DNA of 64,000 nucleotides from an uncultured Clostridia bacterium (GTDB taxonomy: Bacteria; Bacillota; Clostridia; Oscillospirales; Acutalibacteraceae): positions 186,001-250,000 of the forward strand of contig CANQGT010000001.1 in the NCBI GenBank assembly GCA_947623505.1, read 5' to 3'. Below the pieces are notes generated by a model. It worked only from the letters and a program-made list of their open reading frames with translations. It was not told where the DNA came from and searched no databases. Of this stretch, positions 19,101 to 26,016 are shown piece by piece. How positions within the stretch are numbered: the stretch's first letter is position 1; each line of letters begins with the position of its first letter. The translations under genes were made by a program, and so were the position numbers.

Positions 19101-19692
19101 TACCGTCATAAACCATGACCGAAATGGGATAGTTGATTTCTAATATTGTATATTTTTCATTAGCAGAATGATCAACCCAACCACGACCATATGAATCGGT
19201 GTTATAGCCTTTTTCAAGCCACAACAGATTCTTATGGTCGTTTTTTATATTGCCCCAATCACCGGAGTCGTAGCTAAACAATCTGTCGGTGTCCGTCATA
19301 TTGTTGCCGATTACGGTTTTTGGAGACCAAGAAGTCCATGTATCGATTTTGTCGGTCACTTCGTTGAGCTGAGTAATATATGACTGGACAATACCCTTAT
19401 TTCCCAAGTCATCGATATTGTTGCCGAGATAATACTGATCGTAAATTTTGGAAAGAGCAACATATTTACTGTAAGCGTCCGGCAATTCAACATACACTTC
19501 TCCGCTTGCCGCCATTTTTGCGTTAAACTTATTTTCAAAATTGGTAAGAGCGGTCTCGATATCCGATTTCAATCCGTAGGTGTCACGCGCGTAAGCCTTA
19601 GGCGTTGACAAAACGGACGCGATGCAAACAGACGCCGCGACAATAAACGCGACTGCGAAGAACGCTATTCGCTTTCCTGTTTTACTCCTCAT
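13129..19692 (-). CDS. Giant sortase-anchored surface protein with about 26 CxxC repeat modules
   Basis: A 2187-residue exported protein. The start at 19692 has GGGGG seven bases upstream and opens a signal peptide (RSKTGKRIAFFAVAFIVAAS, cleavage near AYA-RD). Residues ~40-540 are a non-repetitive head. From ~550 to ~1990 there are about 26 modules of 45-65 residues with the pattern (K/E)-A-T-C-x5-G-x5-Y-x-C-x2-C-x2-x-F, each closing with a His-containing PH/GH turn; each holds three Cys and could bind metal or form disulfides. Blocks of several modules are themselves duplicated: EHPQ..SFTVEWKH and CYKCTREGGCGKYYSTN-like units recur. A non-repeat Ig-like domain, a Pro/Gly/Ser linker and SPETG at residue 2153 follow, then a hydrophobic stretch and KKRK, the (S/P)PXTG signal of clostridial class B sortases. 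Adhesin role is inference. Expression is probably phase-variable (see promoter). Confidence 0.85.
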   Translation of the reverse strand: MRSKTGKRIAFFAVAFIVAASVCIASVLSTPKAYARDTYGLKSDIETALTNFENKFNAKMAASGEVYVELPDAYSKYVALSKIYDQYYLGNNIDDLGNKGIVQSYITQLNEVTDKIDTWTSWSPKTVIGNNMTDTDRLFSYDSGDWGNIKNDHKNLLWLEKGYNTDSYGRGWVDHSANEKYTILEINYPISVMVYDGTTTPTFPVLVGARGEGGTGWTNNKKRYFYGASVNNSNLKITRPWRSHFEGGTSTRDYYWNYTGSIILASSPTDSTTTSLQHKNNSNNRYAYAATYIDYLNPADSGVYVEKLRPSFTLYAGGSANPQQDNGGNWTGDIFDTITGDTDIYVINYKLLIDAVKSGVKDTRVTDCLKNIADYSEGGLNNVLTAFKTAMDYDYNGKITASGTNESTLIPTLSGEVDAIGNDIKNAVDGINNALSGAMTKDGDGFESLRKAIKDTLVTYDAGNTPIVYCDETWNGDSEGNIGFAKAFKNAQDFIADSGKTGNYSDPAQAQSLATALNDAYAKLTKHELTPEQEELRNAGKYQEANDGLIGAVSEENVKKATCTEDGHFDFLWMCQNCHQSIDDKTSENITIPKIDHSSQMTKIEAKTDAYCNEKNYPAYYQCNVVVGGRDGLDPTYYAPCHKYFEEPDGSGMPYESEEAILAVIGTAGTQHKNLERTEANDPDCATKTNGNVAYVHCTDCGKYFAADDTRFEHPQNNASSFTVEWKHTIDPDEDKTEAKAKTCTTPGNNEYYTCSVCKQKFKNAAGTDPADDNYINIPASHGEAIPHPAVKETCTTDGNKQYWECKDCGEYFSKDSLVNENKIDDKNSVKIPKCHIFGAKTEGKDATCVDPGQEECYKCTREGGCGKYYSTNDKSADIKTGFDAPKVIDATGHVKCTLHEAIPATCIADGRKAYYTCDVCSKAFKTDATGTTRTDYVENPETNAELKETKNPKNHATTPTPTPAVTPSCITMKDGNKAYVYCKDCKNYYAADDTGFEHPQKDANSFTVEWKHDFNNGKTEKKEPTCVADGNNEYYECSACKQKFLSDDLRAETPASDDEITIKHTDTDHPAALKHIDRQEKECYKDGVEDHYYCETCKKNFSDEAGTEPMDNIVIPRSHGDVITHDEKRATCMEGGNKLYYECKDCHDYFNDDSLTDKIEDKNSVNTPIDTTFNGHYDISKNQGTLVSRNISPTCTKDGETGYQCTQCKRRYTNAAATQEIKDNSYIVPKCHELTEVKGKDATCVENGLEKCWQCTREGAGSCGQKYYSTNNPTTEEKGFDAPKVLQATGHKCTLVKENPATCKDEGRMQYYTCDYCHKAFKTDATGTTSKVYVENPETNPELKENINPKNHKNAKEVAYQRPTCQAEGMEAHVYCDACGNYYDSMEDAKANRNAKSDDSTYAIPKNHAIDPVEAKDPTCAEGGNYAYWKCHTCGTCFDNPDGSDDHIIEESTKLRAKDPANHTDLKPVAIQPETCDKDGVKAHYYCSGCKTKFTDDKGLNKATDEQLKIPAHHVITKEHKAVTATCVVEGWKAYWECEKCGKFFENKNDTEPLDDVNDMKLGIDENNHVNIVPVAAVPSDCKTQKNGVKAHYQCSDCKDIFTDKDGQKPTTLSALADPYKHTLSEIPRVAPTCTAVGYEKHYKCSVCEKLFTDNQGKKATTLKALEIAKIDHTRGDVKTVIDDEATCTKKGRQHDEVYCKVCGQKFIASENVRDIPMTPHTRGRVETVIDKDATCKEKGRQHDEVYCSVCKNKFIESENAKDIPMIPHKGPRKTITDVVATCYAEGKEHDANVCDTCGEEYNKSAERTVAKLPHPDGTKVTRTKKEATCRETGLEYDALVCVICGEEYNVSPDRETPKIYHRTGSINRVVLKEATCTQTGEYYDEYTCNMCGKVYGKSATVTQPMIPHTQGKVEKSVIKESTCTEKGRQENKLFCKVCGQNYSSFTSELDLKPHTAGDPIISEYVAPMADRVGSYLKTIKCTVCGKVLSQKRVPIQPTGSDPDDDVDLEIIYDVTDSTYLEYSGTGADIHCSGPLDMFIAVMMDGKLVDESKYDLFDGSTLVSFHSDYLDGLRLGKHEVVLLYTYDSITTNLTIYGTNGETEPEKPPVVDPNAGNSGSGDNTGSTVTNPVADDKPGTAEDKLAANGGSAISPETGIKVAVPAFLSVAFVGAYILFGSKKRKNDGD

Positions 19693-19770
19693 TTTAATGC
19701 CCCCAAATAACAAATAACATATAAGGTAAATAATACTAAGCCTCTTAAAAGAGACTATTATCCAAATATA

Positions 19771-19798
19771 ATTATAGCACCCCCCCCCGAAAAATCAA
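19771..19798 (-). promoter_or_regulatory. Promoter with a nine-G tract in the spacer (candidate phase-variable promoter)
   Basis: On the minus strand TTGATT (19798-19793) and TATAAT (19776-19771) are separated by 16 bases: TTTC, nine G, TGC. A run of G between -35 and -10 is a classic slipped-strand switch that changes spacer length and promoter strength. The predicted start of transcription is about 70 bases before the ATG of the surface protein gene. Confidence 0.75.
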
Positions 19799-19964
19799 GA
19801 CGTGCAGCGCCGATTTAGATGTAATATTTTATATAGTTTTTTTGTGCAATTTCACTAAATTTTGTGAACTTTACCTATTTGCAATTATTTCCTTTTCGGC
19901 GCCCTTGCCCGCCGCCTGCCCTGTGTAAGGCCGCGGTAAGCGAATAATCCCCCTCTCCCAATGC

Positions 19965-20100
19965 CTCCCCTGTGTAAGTGGAGGTGTTGAGCGTAAGCGA
20001 AACGGTGGGGTTGTAGTGTTTTGTTACAACAGCGTTATTGTAACCGACCAACCCCTCAGTCTGCATAAATGCAGACAGCTCCCCTTACACAGGGGAGCCA
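19965..20100 (-). repeat. Dispersed palindromic repeat, copy B
   Basis: Begins ctcccctgtgtaagtggagg and ends agctccccttacacagggg, so its ends pair as inverted repeats; the interior (ggttgtagtgttttgttaca ... accgaccaacccctcagtctg) matches the copies at 12.8 and 57.1 kb. Non-coding. Confidence 0.85.
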
Positions 20101-20130
20101 TAAAGCGGTGGGAAAAACTATAGGGAGCCG

Positions 20131-20165
20131 AAAAAAATGCGCCGCAAGCGTTTATCGCTTGCGGC
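20131..20165 (-). terminator. Terminator after tRNA-Tyr
   Basis: gccgcaagcg / cgcttgcggc stem, then GCA and T7 on the minus strand, four bases after the tRNA end. Confidence 0.9.
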
Positions 20166-20168
20166 GCG

Positions 20169-20253
<85 letters not shown>

Positions 20254-20279
20254 ATATATAAACTTTAAAGCAACTAAAT

Positions 20280-20355
20280 TGGAGCTGGTGAACGGACTCG
20301 AACCCCTGACCTGCTGATTACAAATCAGCTGCTCTACCAACTGAGCTACACCAGC
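20280..20355 (-). tRNA. tRNA-Thr (anticodon TGT)
   Basis: A 76-nt cloverleaf with encoded CCA: acceptor GCTGGTG/CACCAGC, anticodon loop TTGTAAT (anticodon TGT), T loop TTCGAGT. It lies 26 bases upstream of tRNA-Tyr on the same strand, forming a two-gene tRNA operon with one shared terminator. Confidence 0.95.
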
Positions 20356-20466
20356 ATTTCTCAATGCCATAATAATATAGCATACCCGTTTGACTTAGTC
20401 AAGCGTTTTTTTCATTTTATTGCCCTTTTTTCGGCAAGGCGCATATAATAATCAGAGGTGATTACT

Positions 20467-22287
20467 ATGTGCGGAATCGCAGGAATGTTATCAAAAAGCA
20501 AAGATCTTTCACAAAGAAAAAGCCTTATTGAAAACATAAGCGAAAGTCTGAAAATGAGAGGCCCCGACGGCAGCGGGGAATTTATAACCCCCTACGCGGC
20601 GCTGATACACCGAAGACTTTCGGTAATAGACCCCGAAAACGGCGCGCAGCCGATGCGCTTTGGGAAATACATTATAGTTTACAACGGCGAAATATACAAC
20701 ACCGACGAAATACGGGAGGAGCTTGAACATTTCGGATATGAATTTGAAACGCACTGCGACACGGAGGTGGTGCTGAAGGCATATCACAAATGGAAAGAGC
20801 GCTCCTGCGAAAAGCTAAACGGCATTTTTGCCTACGCGGTTTGGGACGATGAGGAAAAAGAGCTGTTCGCGTGCAGAGACAGGATAGGCGTAAAGCCGCT
20901 TTACTATGCCGAAAAGGGCGGGATATTCGCCTTTGCCAGCAGAATAAAAAGCCTGCTTTTGATCGACGAAATAAGCGCCCGGGTTGACGAGGATGGACTG
21001 AACGAAATATTTATGCTCGGCCCCGCCTCCACGATAGGAAAAGCCGTTTTCAGGGATATAAACGAACTGCCGCCCGCCTCGTATCTGACATACCGTGACG
21101 GCAAAACGAGCATAAAAGAATATTGGAGCCTTGAAGCAAAGGAGCACCGCGAAAGTGAAGAGCAGACAATAGAGCGCACACATTTTCTTGTGACCGACGC
21201 CATAGAGCGCCAGCTTGTCTCCGACGCTCCCCTTTGCACCTTTTTAAGCGGAGGGCTTGATTCCTCAATCATAAGCGAAATTGCCGCGAAGCGTTTCAGA
21301 GAAAAAGGAGAGGTGCTTGATACTTATTCGGTTGACTATGTTGACAATGACAAATACTTTAAATCAAGCCTATTTCAGCCGAATAAGGACAGCGACTATA
21401 TTGATATGACAGCCGATTATATCGGCAGCAGCCATCACAATATCGTGCTTGACAACACCGATGTTGCCGACGCGCTTATCGACAGCGCTTTCGCGCGAAC
21501 CGTGCCCGGCTTTACGGACGTGGATTCATCGCTGCTGCTGTTTTGCAGAGAGGTGAAAAAAAATCACAAGGTTGCCCTTTCGGGCGAATGCGCCGACGAA
21601 ATATTCGGAGGCTATCCGTGGTATCACAACAAGGATATTTTGTTTGAAGAGACTTTTCCGTGGAGCCGTTCAACGGACGTGCGCAAAAGCATACTGCGGC
21701 AGGGCTTTCTCGAAAACGGCGAGGAATACGCCCACTCCCGCTATCTTGAAACGGTTAAAAAAACATCTTATCTTGATACGGACAGCAAAACGGAAAAACG
21801 TATGCGGGAAATGTTTCGCCTGAATCTTGACTGGTTTATGCAGACGCTGCTCGTGCGCAAGGACGTTATGAGCATGGAGAGCTCGCTTGAGGTGCGCGTG
21901 CCGTTTTGCGATTACAGAATAGTGGAATACGCCTACAATATGCCTTGGAGCATAAAAGCGCTTGACGGCAGAGAAAAGGGCGTTTTGCGAAAGGCGTTTG
22001 AAAACGAACTGCCGTATGAGATAGCCTGGCGCAAAAAGAGCCCCTACCCGAAAACGCACAATCCCATATACTTCGCGCGCGTTTGCGAGCTCACCCGCAG
22101 AGTGCTGGCGGACAAGGAATGCCCGCTTTACGAAATGCTGAACGTTAAAAAAGTGCACGAGCTTATGAGAGATCCTAACGCCCTTGACGCGCCGTGGTAC
22201 GGCCAGCTTATGCGCGGCCCGCAGGTGCTTGCCTATATCGTTCAGATTTATTGGTGGATAAAGGGCAATAATGTTGAATTTGTTTGA
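20467..22287 (+). CDS. asnB: Asparagine synthetase (glutamine-hydrolysing)
   Basis: A 606-residue enzyme that makes asparagine from aspartate, glutamine and ATP. The protein must start MCGIAGM because Cys2 is the glutaminase nucleophile; GAGGTGAT lies six bases upstream of that ATG. The N-terminal class II amidotransferase shows RGPDGSGEF and GEIYN. The synthetase half begins near residue 235 with the ATP-pyrophosphatase P-loop FLSGGLDSS, followed by ALSGECADEIFGGYPWY and LEVRVPFCD. Length is normal for the family. Its stop overlaps the region preceding a Ser/Thr kinase gene, which probably shares the transcript. A TATAAT at about 20446 is preceded by a weak -35. Confidence 0.95.
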   Translation: MCGIAGMLSKSKDLSQRKSLIENISESLKMRGPDGSGEFITPYAALIHRRLSVIDPENGAQPMRFGKYIIVYNGEIYNTDEIREELEHFGYEFETHCDTEVVLKAYHKWKERSCEKLNGIFAYAVWDDEEKELFACRDRIGVKPLYYAEKGGIFAFASRIKSLLLIDEISARVDEDGLNEIFMLGPASTIGKAVFRDINELPPASYLTYRDGKTSIKEYWSLEAKEHRESEEQTIERTHFLVTDAIERQLVSDAPLCTFLSGGLDSSIISEIAAKRFREKGEVLDTYSVDYVDNDKYFKSSLFQPNKDSDYIDMTADYIGSSHHNIVLDNTDVADALIDSAFARTVPGFTDVDSSLLLFCREVKKNHKVALSGECADEIFGGYPWYHNKDILFEETFPWSRSTDVRKSILRQGFLENGEEYAHSRYLETVKKTSYLDTDSKTEKRMREMFRLNLDWFMQTLLVRKDVMSMESSLEVRVPFCDYRIVEYAYNMPWSIKALDGREKGVLRKAFENELPYEIAWRKKSPYPKTHNPIYFARVCELTRRVLADKECPLYEMLNVKKVHELMRDPNALDAPWYGQLMRGPQVLAYIVQIYWWIKGNNVEFV

Positions 22288-22328
22288 TTGCGCGCCCGAT
22301 ATATGCTAAAATATATTCGGTGAAAAAA

Positions 22329-23033
22329 ATGACTTGCGACGGTGCTCTTTCCGAAATAAAAAAAGAATATTCACTTGTAAAACTTCTGTCCGATAAAAAC
22401 GATTCGCTTATAATGCAAATGAGGCACAAACGCACGGGCAGGGATATTGTTTTGAGAAAGTACCGCATTTCCGTGCCCGCCTATGATTTTTTAAAGGGCT
22501 TTACTCATAAAAATCTGCCCGAAATCTACGATACTTACAACTGCGAAGACGGGCAGATCGTGCTTGAGGAATTTATCGGCGGTATAACAGTTGCCGAAGT
22601 GCTTGAAAGCGGGAGATATACGGTTTCGGGCGCTTTGAAGATATTGAATCCCGTTTGCTGTGCTCTTGAGTTTCTGCATATGTGCGGAATAGTCCACAGG
22701 GATATAAAACCCGAAAATATAATCGTTTCGGACACGGGAGCGGTAAAACTCATAGACCTGAACGCCTCCCGCATTTTCGATTCCGAAAAAACGGGTGACA
22801 CCGTTGCGTTAGGCACCGTCGGTTACGCCTCGCCGGAGCAATTCGGCATAACGCAAAGCGATCTTAGGGCGGATATCTATGCCTTGGGAATATTGCTCAA
22901 TGTTATGCTTACGGGAAAACACCCGAGCGAAAAGCTCGCTCACGGCAGATATGGCAGGATAGTGCTTAAATGCACGCAGATAGATCCGTCCAAACGCTAC
23001 CAAAGCATTGACGAATTTCTGTATAATCTTTAA
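22329..23033 (+). CDS. Small Hanks-type Ser/Thr protein kinase
   Basis: A cytoplasmic kinase of 234 residues with no transmembrane or PASTA segment. A lysine is present in the VAIK position (IVLRKYRI), the catalytic loop is intact (VHRDIKPENII), and GTVGYASPEQFG and DIYALGILLNVMLTG mark the C-lobe. The metal-binding DFG triplet reads DLN, with the Asp retained. The glycine-rich loop is poorly conserved, so activity may be low. The ATG at 22329 is preferred because the kinase fold starts soon after; the ribosome binding site is weak and translation may be coupled to asnB 41 bases upstream. The substrate is unknown. Confidence 0.85.
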   Translation: MTCDGALSEIKKEYSLVKLLSDKNDSLIMQMRHKRTGRDIVLRKYRISVPAYDFLKGFTHKNLPEIYDTYNCEDGQIVLEEFIGGITVAEVLESGRYTVSGALKILNPVCCALEFLHMCGIVHRDIKPENIIVSDTGAVKLIDLNASRIFDSEKTGDTVALGTVGYASPEQFGITQSDLRADIYALGILLNVMLTGKHPSEKLAHGRYGRIVLKCTQIDPSKRYQSIDEFLYNL

Positions 23034-23043
23034 TATTGCGAAA

Positions 23044-23074
23044 GGCACGGCAAATACAGCGCCGTGCCTTTTTT
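23044..23074 (+). terminator. Terminator of asnB-kinase
   Basis: GGCACGGC / GCCGTGCC stem with AAATACAGC loop and a T6 run, 11 bases after the kinase stop. Confidence 0.9.
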
Positions 23075-23411
23075 AATATTCGCCCGCATTAAGCGGATTT
23101 GTATTTATTTTAAAAATTTAAGATTTCTGACGATCGCCGGCTCAATCGCTTTTCCCGAACAGATTTGGAAAAAGCAGATAAAAAAGCCATTGATTAAGCC
23201 GAGCGCCGATAAAGGCAGTATTTCTTTAAAACACGAAATTTTTGCACAATAACGCGTTAAAAGCCGCCGATATGCGCCAGCATTATCGGCGGCTTTTGTT
23301 TGGCACCCATTTGGGCATAAAAATGCGCCCCCTTGTCAGATATTATATACAATGTCTAACTTCGGAGGCGCATTTCATATCCATCGCGCATGGATTTTTA
23401 ATAATAACTAT
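23075..23411. other. Intergenic region with two hairpins, no gene
   Basis: Contains a strong bidirectional hairpin at 23259-23298 (aaaagccgccgata / tatcggcggctttt). A wider inverted repeat at 23321-23379 (aaatgcgcc / ggcgcattt) encloses a second pair (gtcagat / tgtctaac) and, with the T-run it has on the minus strand, may terminate the metallophosphoesterase transcript. Short open frames here lack ribosome binding sites. Confidence 0.55.
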
Positions 23412-24119
23412 TTATAATTGAAACTCTTTATAATCATCAAGTCTTAGAAGTATCGGTTCATTACCGGCGGATACGCCGATGTCTATATCGATCCAGGTTT
23501 TTGTTTTGATAATTTTACCGTTGTACTCATCACCATAATACAAGGTTGGGGTATGCCCAAACACCGTGATAATATTATCAAAATACTCATCATCAAGTTC
23601 AGGCCACGCCCACAGAAAATCATCGCTTGAATACTGCGCCGGCTTCTTACCTTTATCAAAATTATCCACGCCCGAATGAACGAGGAAAAAATCATTTTCC
23701 CCGACTGTAATTGCCTCATAAAGCGGCGCATTGCGCAGATAGTCAAAAATATCACTTACCATTTCAGGTGATTTTTTTGAAAGCTCCCGCAGATATGCAA
23801 GCGTAAGATCTCCGCCGTTTAACATATAATTGTTCAGAATTTCAAGCTTTTCACTTGTTATTTTGTCAATGCTTTCATTCGTGATTTCATCAAAAACAAA
23901 TTTACAGGGCAGCAGCATCGCCTCGTGATTTCCGAGAATTAGCTGAACATTAGGCTGCTCCAAAAGCCAGCAGAGCATTTCAACCCCGCCGTCTCCGTTT
24001 CTGTCAATCACATCGCCTAATATGTATAAAAAATCATTGTCTGAAAACGCGGCTTTTTCAAGTAATTTTTTAAATTTTTCAAGCGGATAACCGTGTAGGT
24101 CAGAAATTACATAAGTCAT
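23412..24119 (-). CDS. Calcineurin-like metallophosphoesterase (PPP/ApaH type)
   Basis: A 235-residue phosphoesterase with the PPP-family metal motifs in order: YVISDLHGYP (DxH), LYILGDVIDRNGDGG (GDxxDRG-like; Gly replaced by Asn after Arg), LILGNHEAML (GNHE), then HSGVDN and VFGHTP. Such proteins hydrolyse dinucleoside tetraphosphates or act as Ser/Thr phosphatases; which one cannot be decided here. It starts 2 bp after the stop of the PD-(D/E)XK gene with a weak ribosome binding site, so it is probably coupled to it. It may be the last gene of a small accessory cassette. Confidence 0.82.
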   Translation of the reverse strand: MTYVISDLHGYPLEKFKKLLEKAAFSDNDFLYILGDVIDRNGDGGVEMLCWLLEQPNVQLILGNHEAMLLPCKFVFDEITNESIDKITSEKLEILNNYMLNGGDLTLAYLRELSKKSPEMVSDIFDYLRNAPLYEAITVGENDFFLVHSGVDNFDKGKKPAQYSSDDFLWAWPELDDEYFDNIITVFGHTPTLYYGDEYNGKIIKTKTWIDIDIGVSAGNEPILLRLDDYKEFQL

Positions 24120-24121
24120 AA

Positions 24122-25360
24122 TTAGTGTATCTTTTTGTAAAAATCATCCAATCTTTTGTCCCAATTTTTAATCAAGAGTTTCATTTTACCTACTACTTCG
24201 TTTGACAGTTGAATAATCGACTCTTTGTCAATAATTTTCTTTTCCGCACTATCACTTTCTATTTCAGTATTTTTAATATTTTGTGCAATATTTTGGTCTT
24301 TCAGATATTTTTTTAGTTGTTCTTTTTCACTGTTATCTTCAACATGTAAAACAATTTTAACCTCAACATTCCCATCTTCAGTAAAAAAAGTATCATTATT
24401 AAAAAGTATTTCATAGTGTATATTTCTATTATTATTCCAATCTTCTTTGTACCATAAATTATACCTTTTGTTGGATAAATCTTTTGATTCTAAATACTTT
24501 GCCGTATAACCGCTTTGGCAGGAGTCAAAGCATTCTTCATTAACGGATTTATAAATAAAATACCTTATATTATTTTCAATTTTTTCTTTTTCTGAAAAAA
24601 TTGTTTTAATTATTGATATGTTATTTGCAATTAAACTAATATCTTCGTCCACAAGCTTTTCAAAATCCTCGTCATACTGATTATTCACGATATAATCCTC
24701 CATATTGTTTATATATTCATTTATCAAAAACGATGCTCTCAAATTATCCAACGGATTTGTTGGTATTTTCTTTAGTTCTTCAATAAAGGTTTTGTGAGCA
24801 AATGCTTTAAATTCACCGGGGTTATCTGGACTAAATCCGTCTTTGGTTAAAAAAATTAAAAGAATATTTTTATAATTATCATACTTTTTCAATTCGGGAA
24901 TTTTACTCTTTCCCTTTGTTATCAAGTTTATTAAGTTTGAGTAAGTTTCTAATTGTTCAGGCTTGCTTAATCCGGAGTTAATTTTGTTTTCTATTCCGAT
25001 TAAATATTTTTCCTCTGAATTGTTATCAATTACCGAAAACAAAAAATCTATTCGATTGTTTGAATCTAAATATACCTCTCTGCAAGCGCTATATTCCCCG
25101 ACGTCTCCCATATCTGTTTCACAATTTTCTGACAATTCAATATTAAACAAGGGCTTTAATAAAATGTTTAATGGTTTTGTTCCCAAAGAATTGATTTTAG
25201 GATTTAGTATGTATGCCAACCAATCCGATAAAAAATTCTCGTCTGTTGTTTTTTTAAATATCATTGGCATTAGATGCTCAATACTTTTACCGCTATTGTC
25301 GTTCTTAATATTTGCGTTATTCAAAAATTCAGTTAACTTAGATCTCAATTCATCATTCAT
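24122..25360 (-). CDS. PD-(D/E)XK nuclease superfamily protein
   Basis: A 412-residue protein, conspicuously AT-rich compared with neighbours. Residues ~100-150 carry the nuclease core: RIDFLFSV (the Asp), IGIENKINSG (the ExK) and QLETYSNL (the following helix Gln), matching the PD-(D/E)XK_20-type domain. The first 60 residues include FLSDWLAYILNP, typical of the same group. The C-terminal half is Lys/Glu/Asn-rich and unassigned. GGAGATATTGTT precedes the ATG, and the start overlaps the stop of an upstream DUF2779 remnant by ATGA. Relatives occur in mobile and defence contexts; a defence role here is inference. Confidence 0.75.
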   Translation of the reverse strand: MNDELRSKLTEFLNNANIKNDNSGKSIEHLMPMIFKKTTDENFLSDWLAYILNPKINSLGTKPLNILLKPLFNIELSENCETDMGDVGEYSACREVYLDSNNRIDFLFSVIDNNSEEKYLIGIENKINSGLSKPEQLETYSNLINLITKGKSKIPELKKYDNYKNILLIFLTKDGFSPDNPGEFKAFAHKTFIEELKKIPTNPLDNLRASFLINEYINNMEDYIVNNQYDEDFEKLVDEDISLIANNISIIKTIFSEKEKIENNIRYFIYKSVNEECFDSCQSGYTAKYLESKDLSNKRYNLWYKEDWNNNRNIHYEILFNNDTFFTEDGNVEVKIVLHVEDNSEKEQLKKYLKDQNIAQNIKNTEIESDSAEKKIIDKESIIQLSNEVVGKMKLLIKNWDKRLDDFYKKIH

Positions 25361-25554
25361 AACAATATCTCCTTTGCTGTATTATAACAAATATCATACA
25401 GTTTTTCCAGCGTTTTAATCATTGCAAGAGTATCAAGTCTGCAATAGTAAAAGATGTTTTTGCGAATAACTGCCTGCTCCTCCGGTGTACGGGATACAAA
25501 TAACGCGGGGATTTGCTCTGCCGTTTCGGGCTTATACTTATCCATCAAAAGCAT
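25357..25554 (-). pseudogene. C-terminal remnant of a DUF2779-type protein
   Basis: About 65 codons ending KNIFYYCRLDTLAMIKTLEKLYDICYN resemble the very C-terminus of DUF2779 proteins, in which a Y-C-x-x-D-T-x-A-M motif closes a nuclease-like domain. The several hundred residues that should precede it are absent: the homology stops at about 25555, where a plus-strand XRE fragment begins. There is no ribosome binding site. Its stop overlaps the PD-(D/E)XK start, so the intact ancestor was probably the first gene of that operon. Confidence 0.6.
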
Positions 25555-25556
25555 TT

Positions 25557-25829
25557 AATTATTTGAATATTGCACCGTCAACAATTGGCGGTTATGTTCA
25601 GGGAAGTAGTGAACCTGATTTTGAAACCCTTAAAATACTTGCTGATTATTTTGATGTTTCAACGGATTATCTCTTGAATGTCAAAACAGGAAATGTAAAT
25701 AATTTATTGGAAGATGAATTATTAAGAGTCTTTCGCTCGATGACAACTGAACAGCAATCGTTGTTTATTGAACAGGGCAAGGTTTTTGTTAAAGCTAATG
25801 TTACAAAAGAAAAGGTAAAATCACCATAG
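25557..25829 (+). pseudogene. 5'-truncated XRE-family repressor
   Basis: The frame enters in the middle of a helix-turn-helix domain (NYLNIAPSTIGGYVQGSSEP) and continues DFETLKILADYFDVSTDYLLN, the typical second half of phage/ICE-like XRE repressors, then about 45 further residues to a TAG. The first helix pair and start codon are missing. The break coincides with the break in the DUF2779 remnant, marking a rearrangement junction at about 25555. Confidence 0.75.
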
Positions 25830-26016
25830 GAAATTTTAATAAAACATAATTTCAAGCCATTGAAATGCTTTCAGTTTGTAACGGTTAGGCATAATCAATG
25901 GCTTTGTATTTTTATCAGAAAGGCGAAGAATAAAGCCCAAAATCGGCATTGCATTTATTACAATAATTCACTTTTTATTTCCTAATTTTCTTATCAGTTG
26001 CCGATAACTGTTATAC
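25830..26016. repeat. Intergenic stretch with a copied gene tail
   Basis: From 25903 to 25952 the sequence (tttgtatttttatcagaaag-like, then gcgaagaataaagcccaaaa) repeats the last codons and 3' flank of the zinc-ribbon protein gene found at 27980-28032. It is the 3' end of a lost homologous gene. An aagccattg / caatggctt hairpin lies at 25855-25903. Confidence 0.7.

Noticed and set aside
23064-23252. 62-codon frame after the kinase gene
   Set aside because: It starts inside the kinase terminator and has no ribosome binding site.
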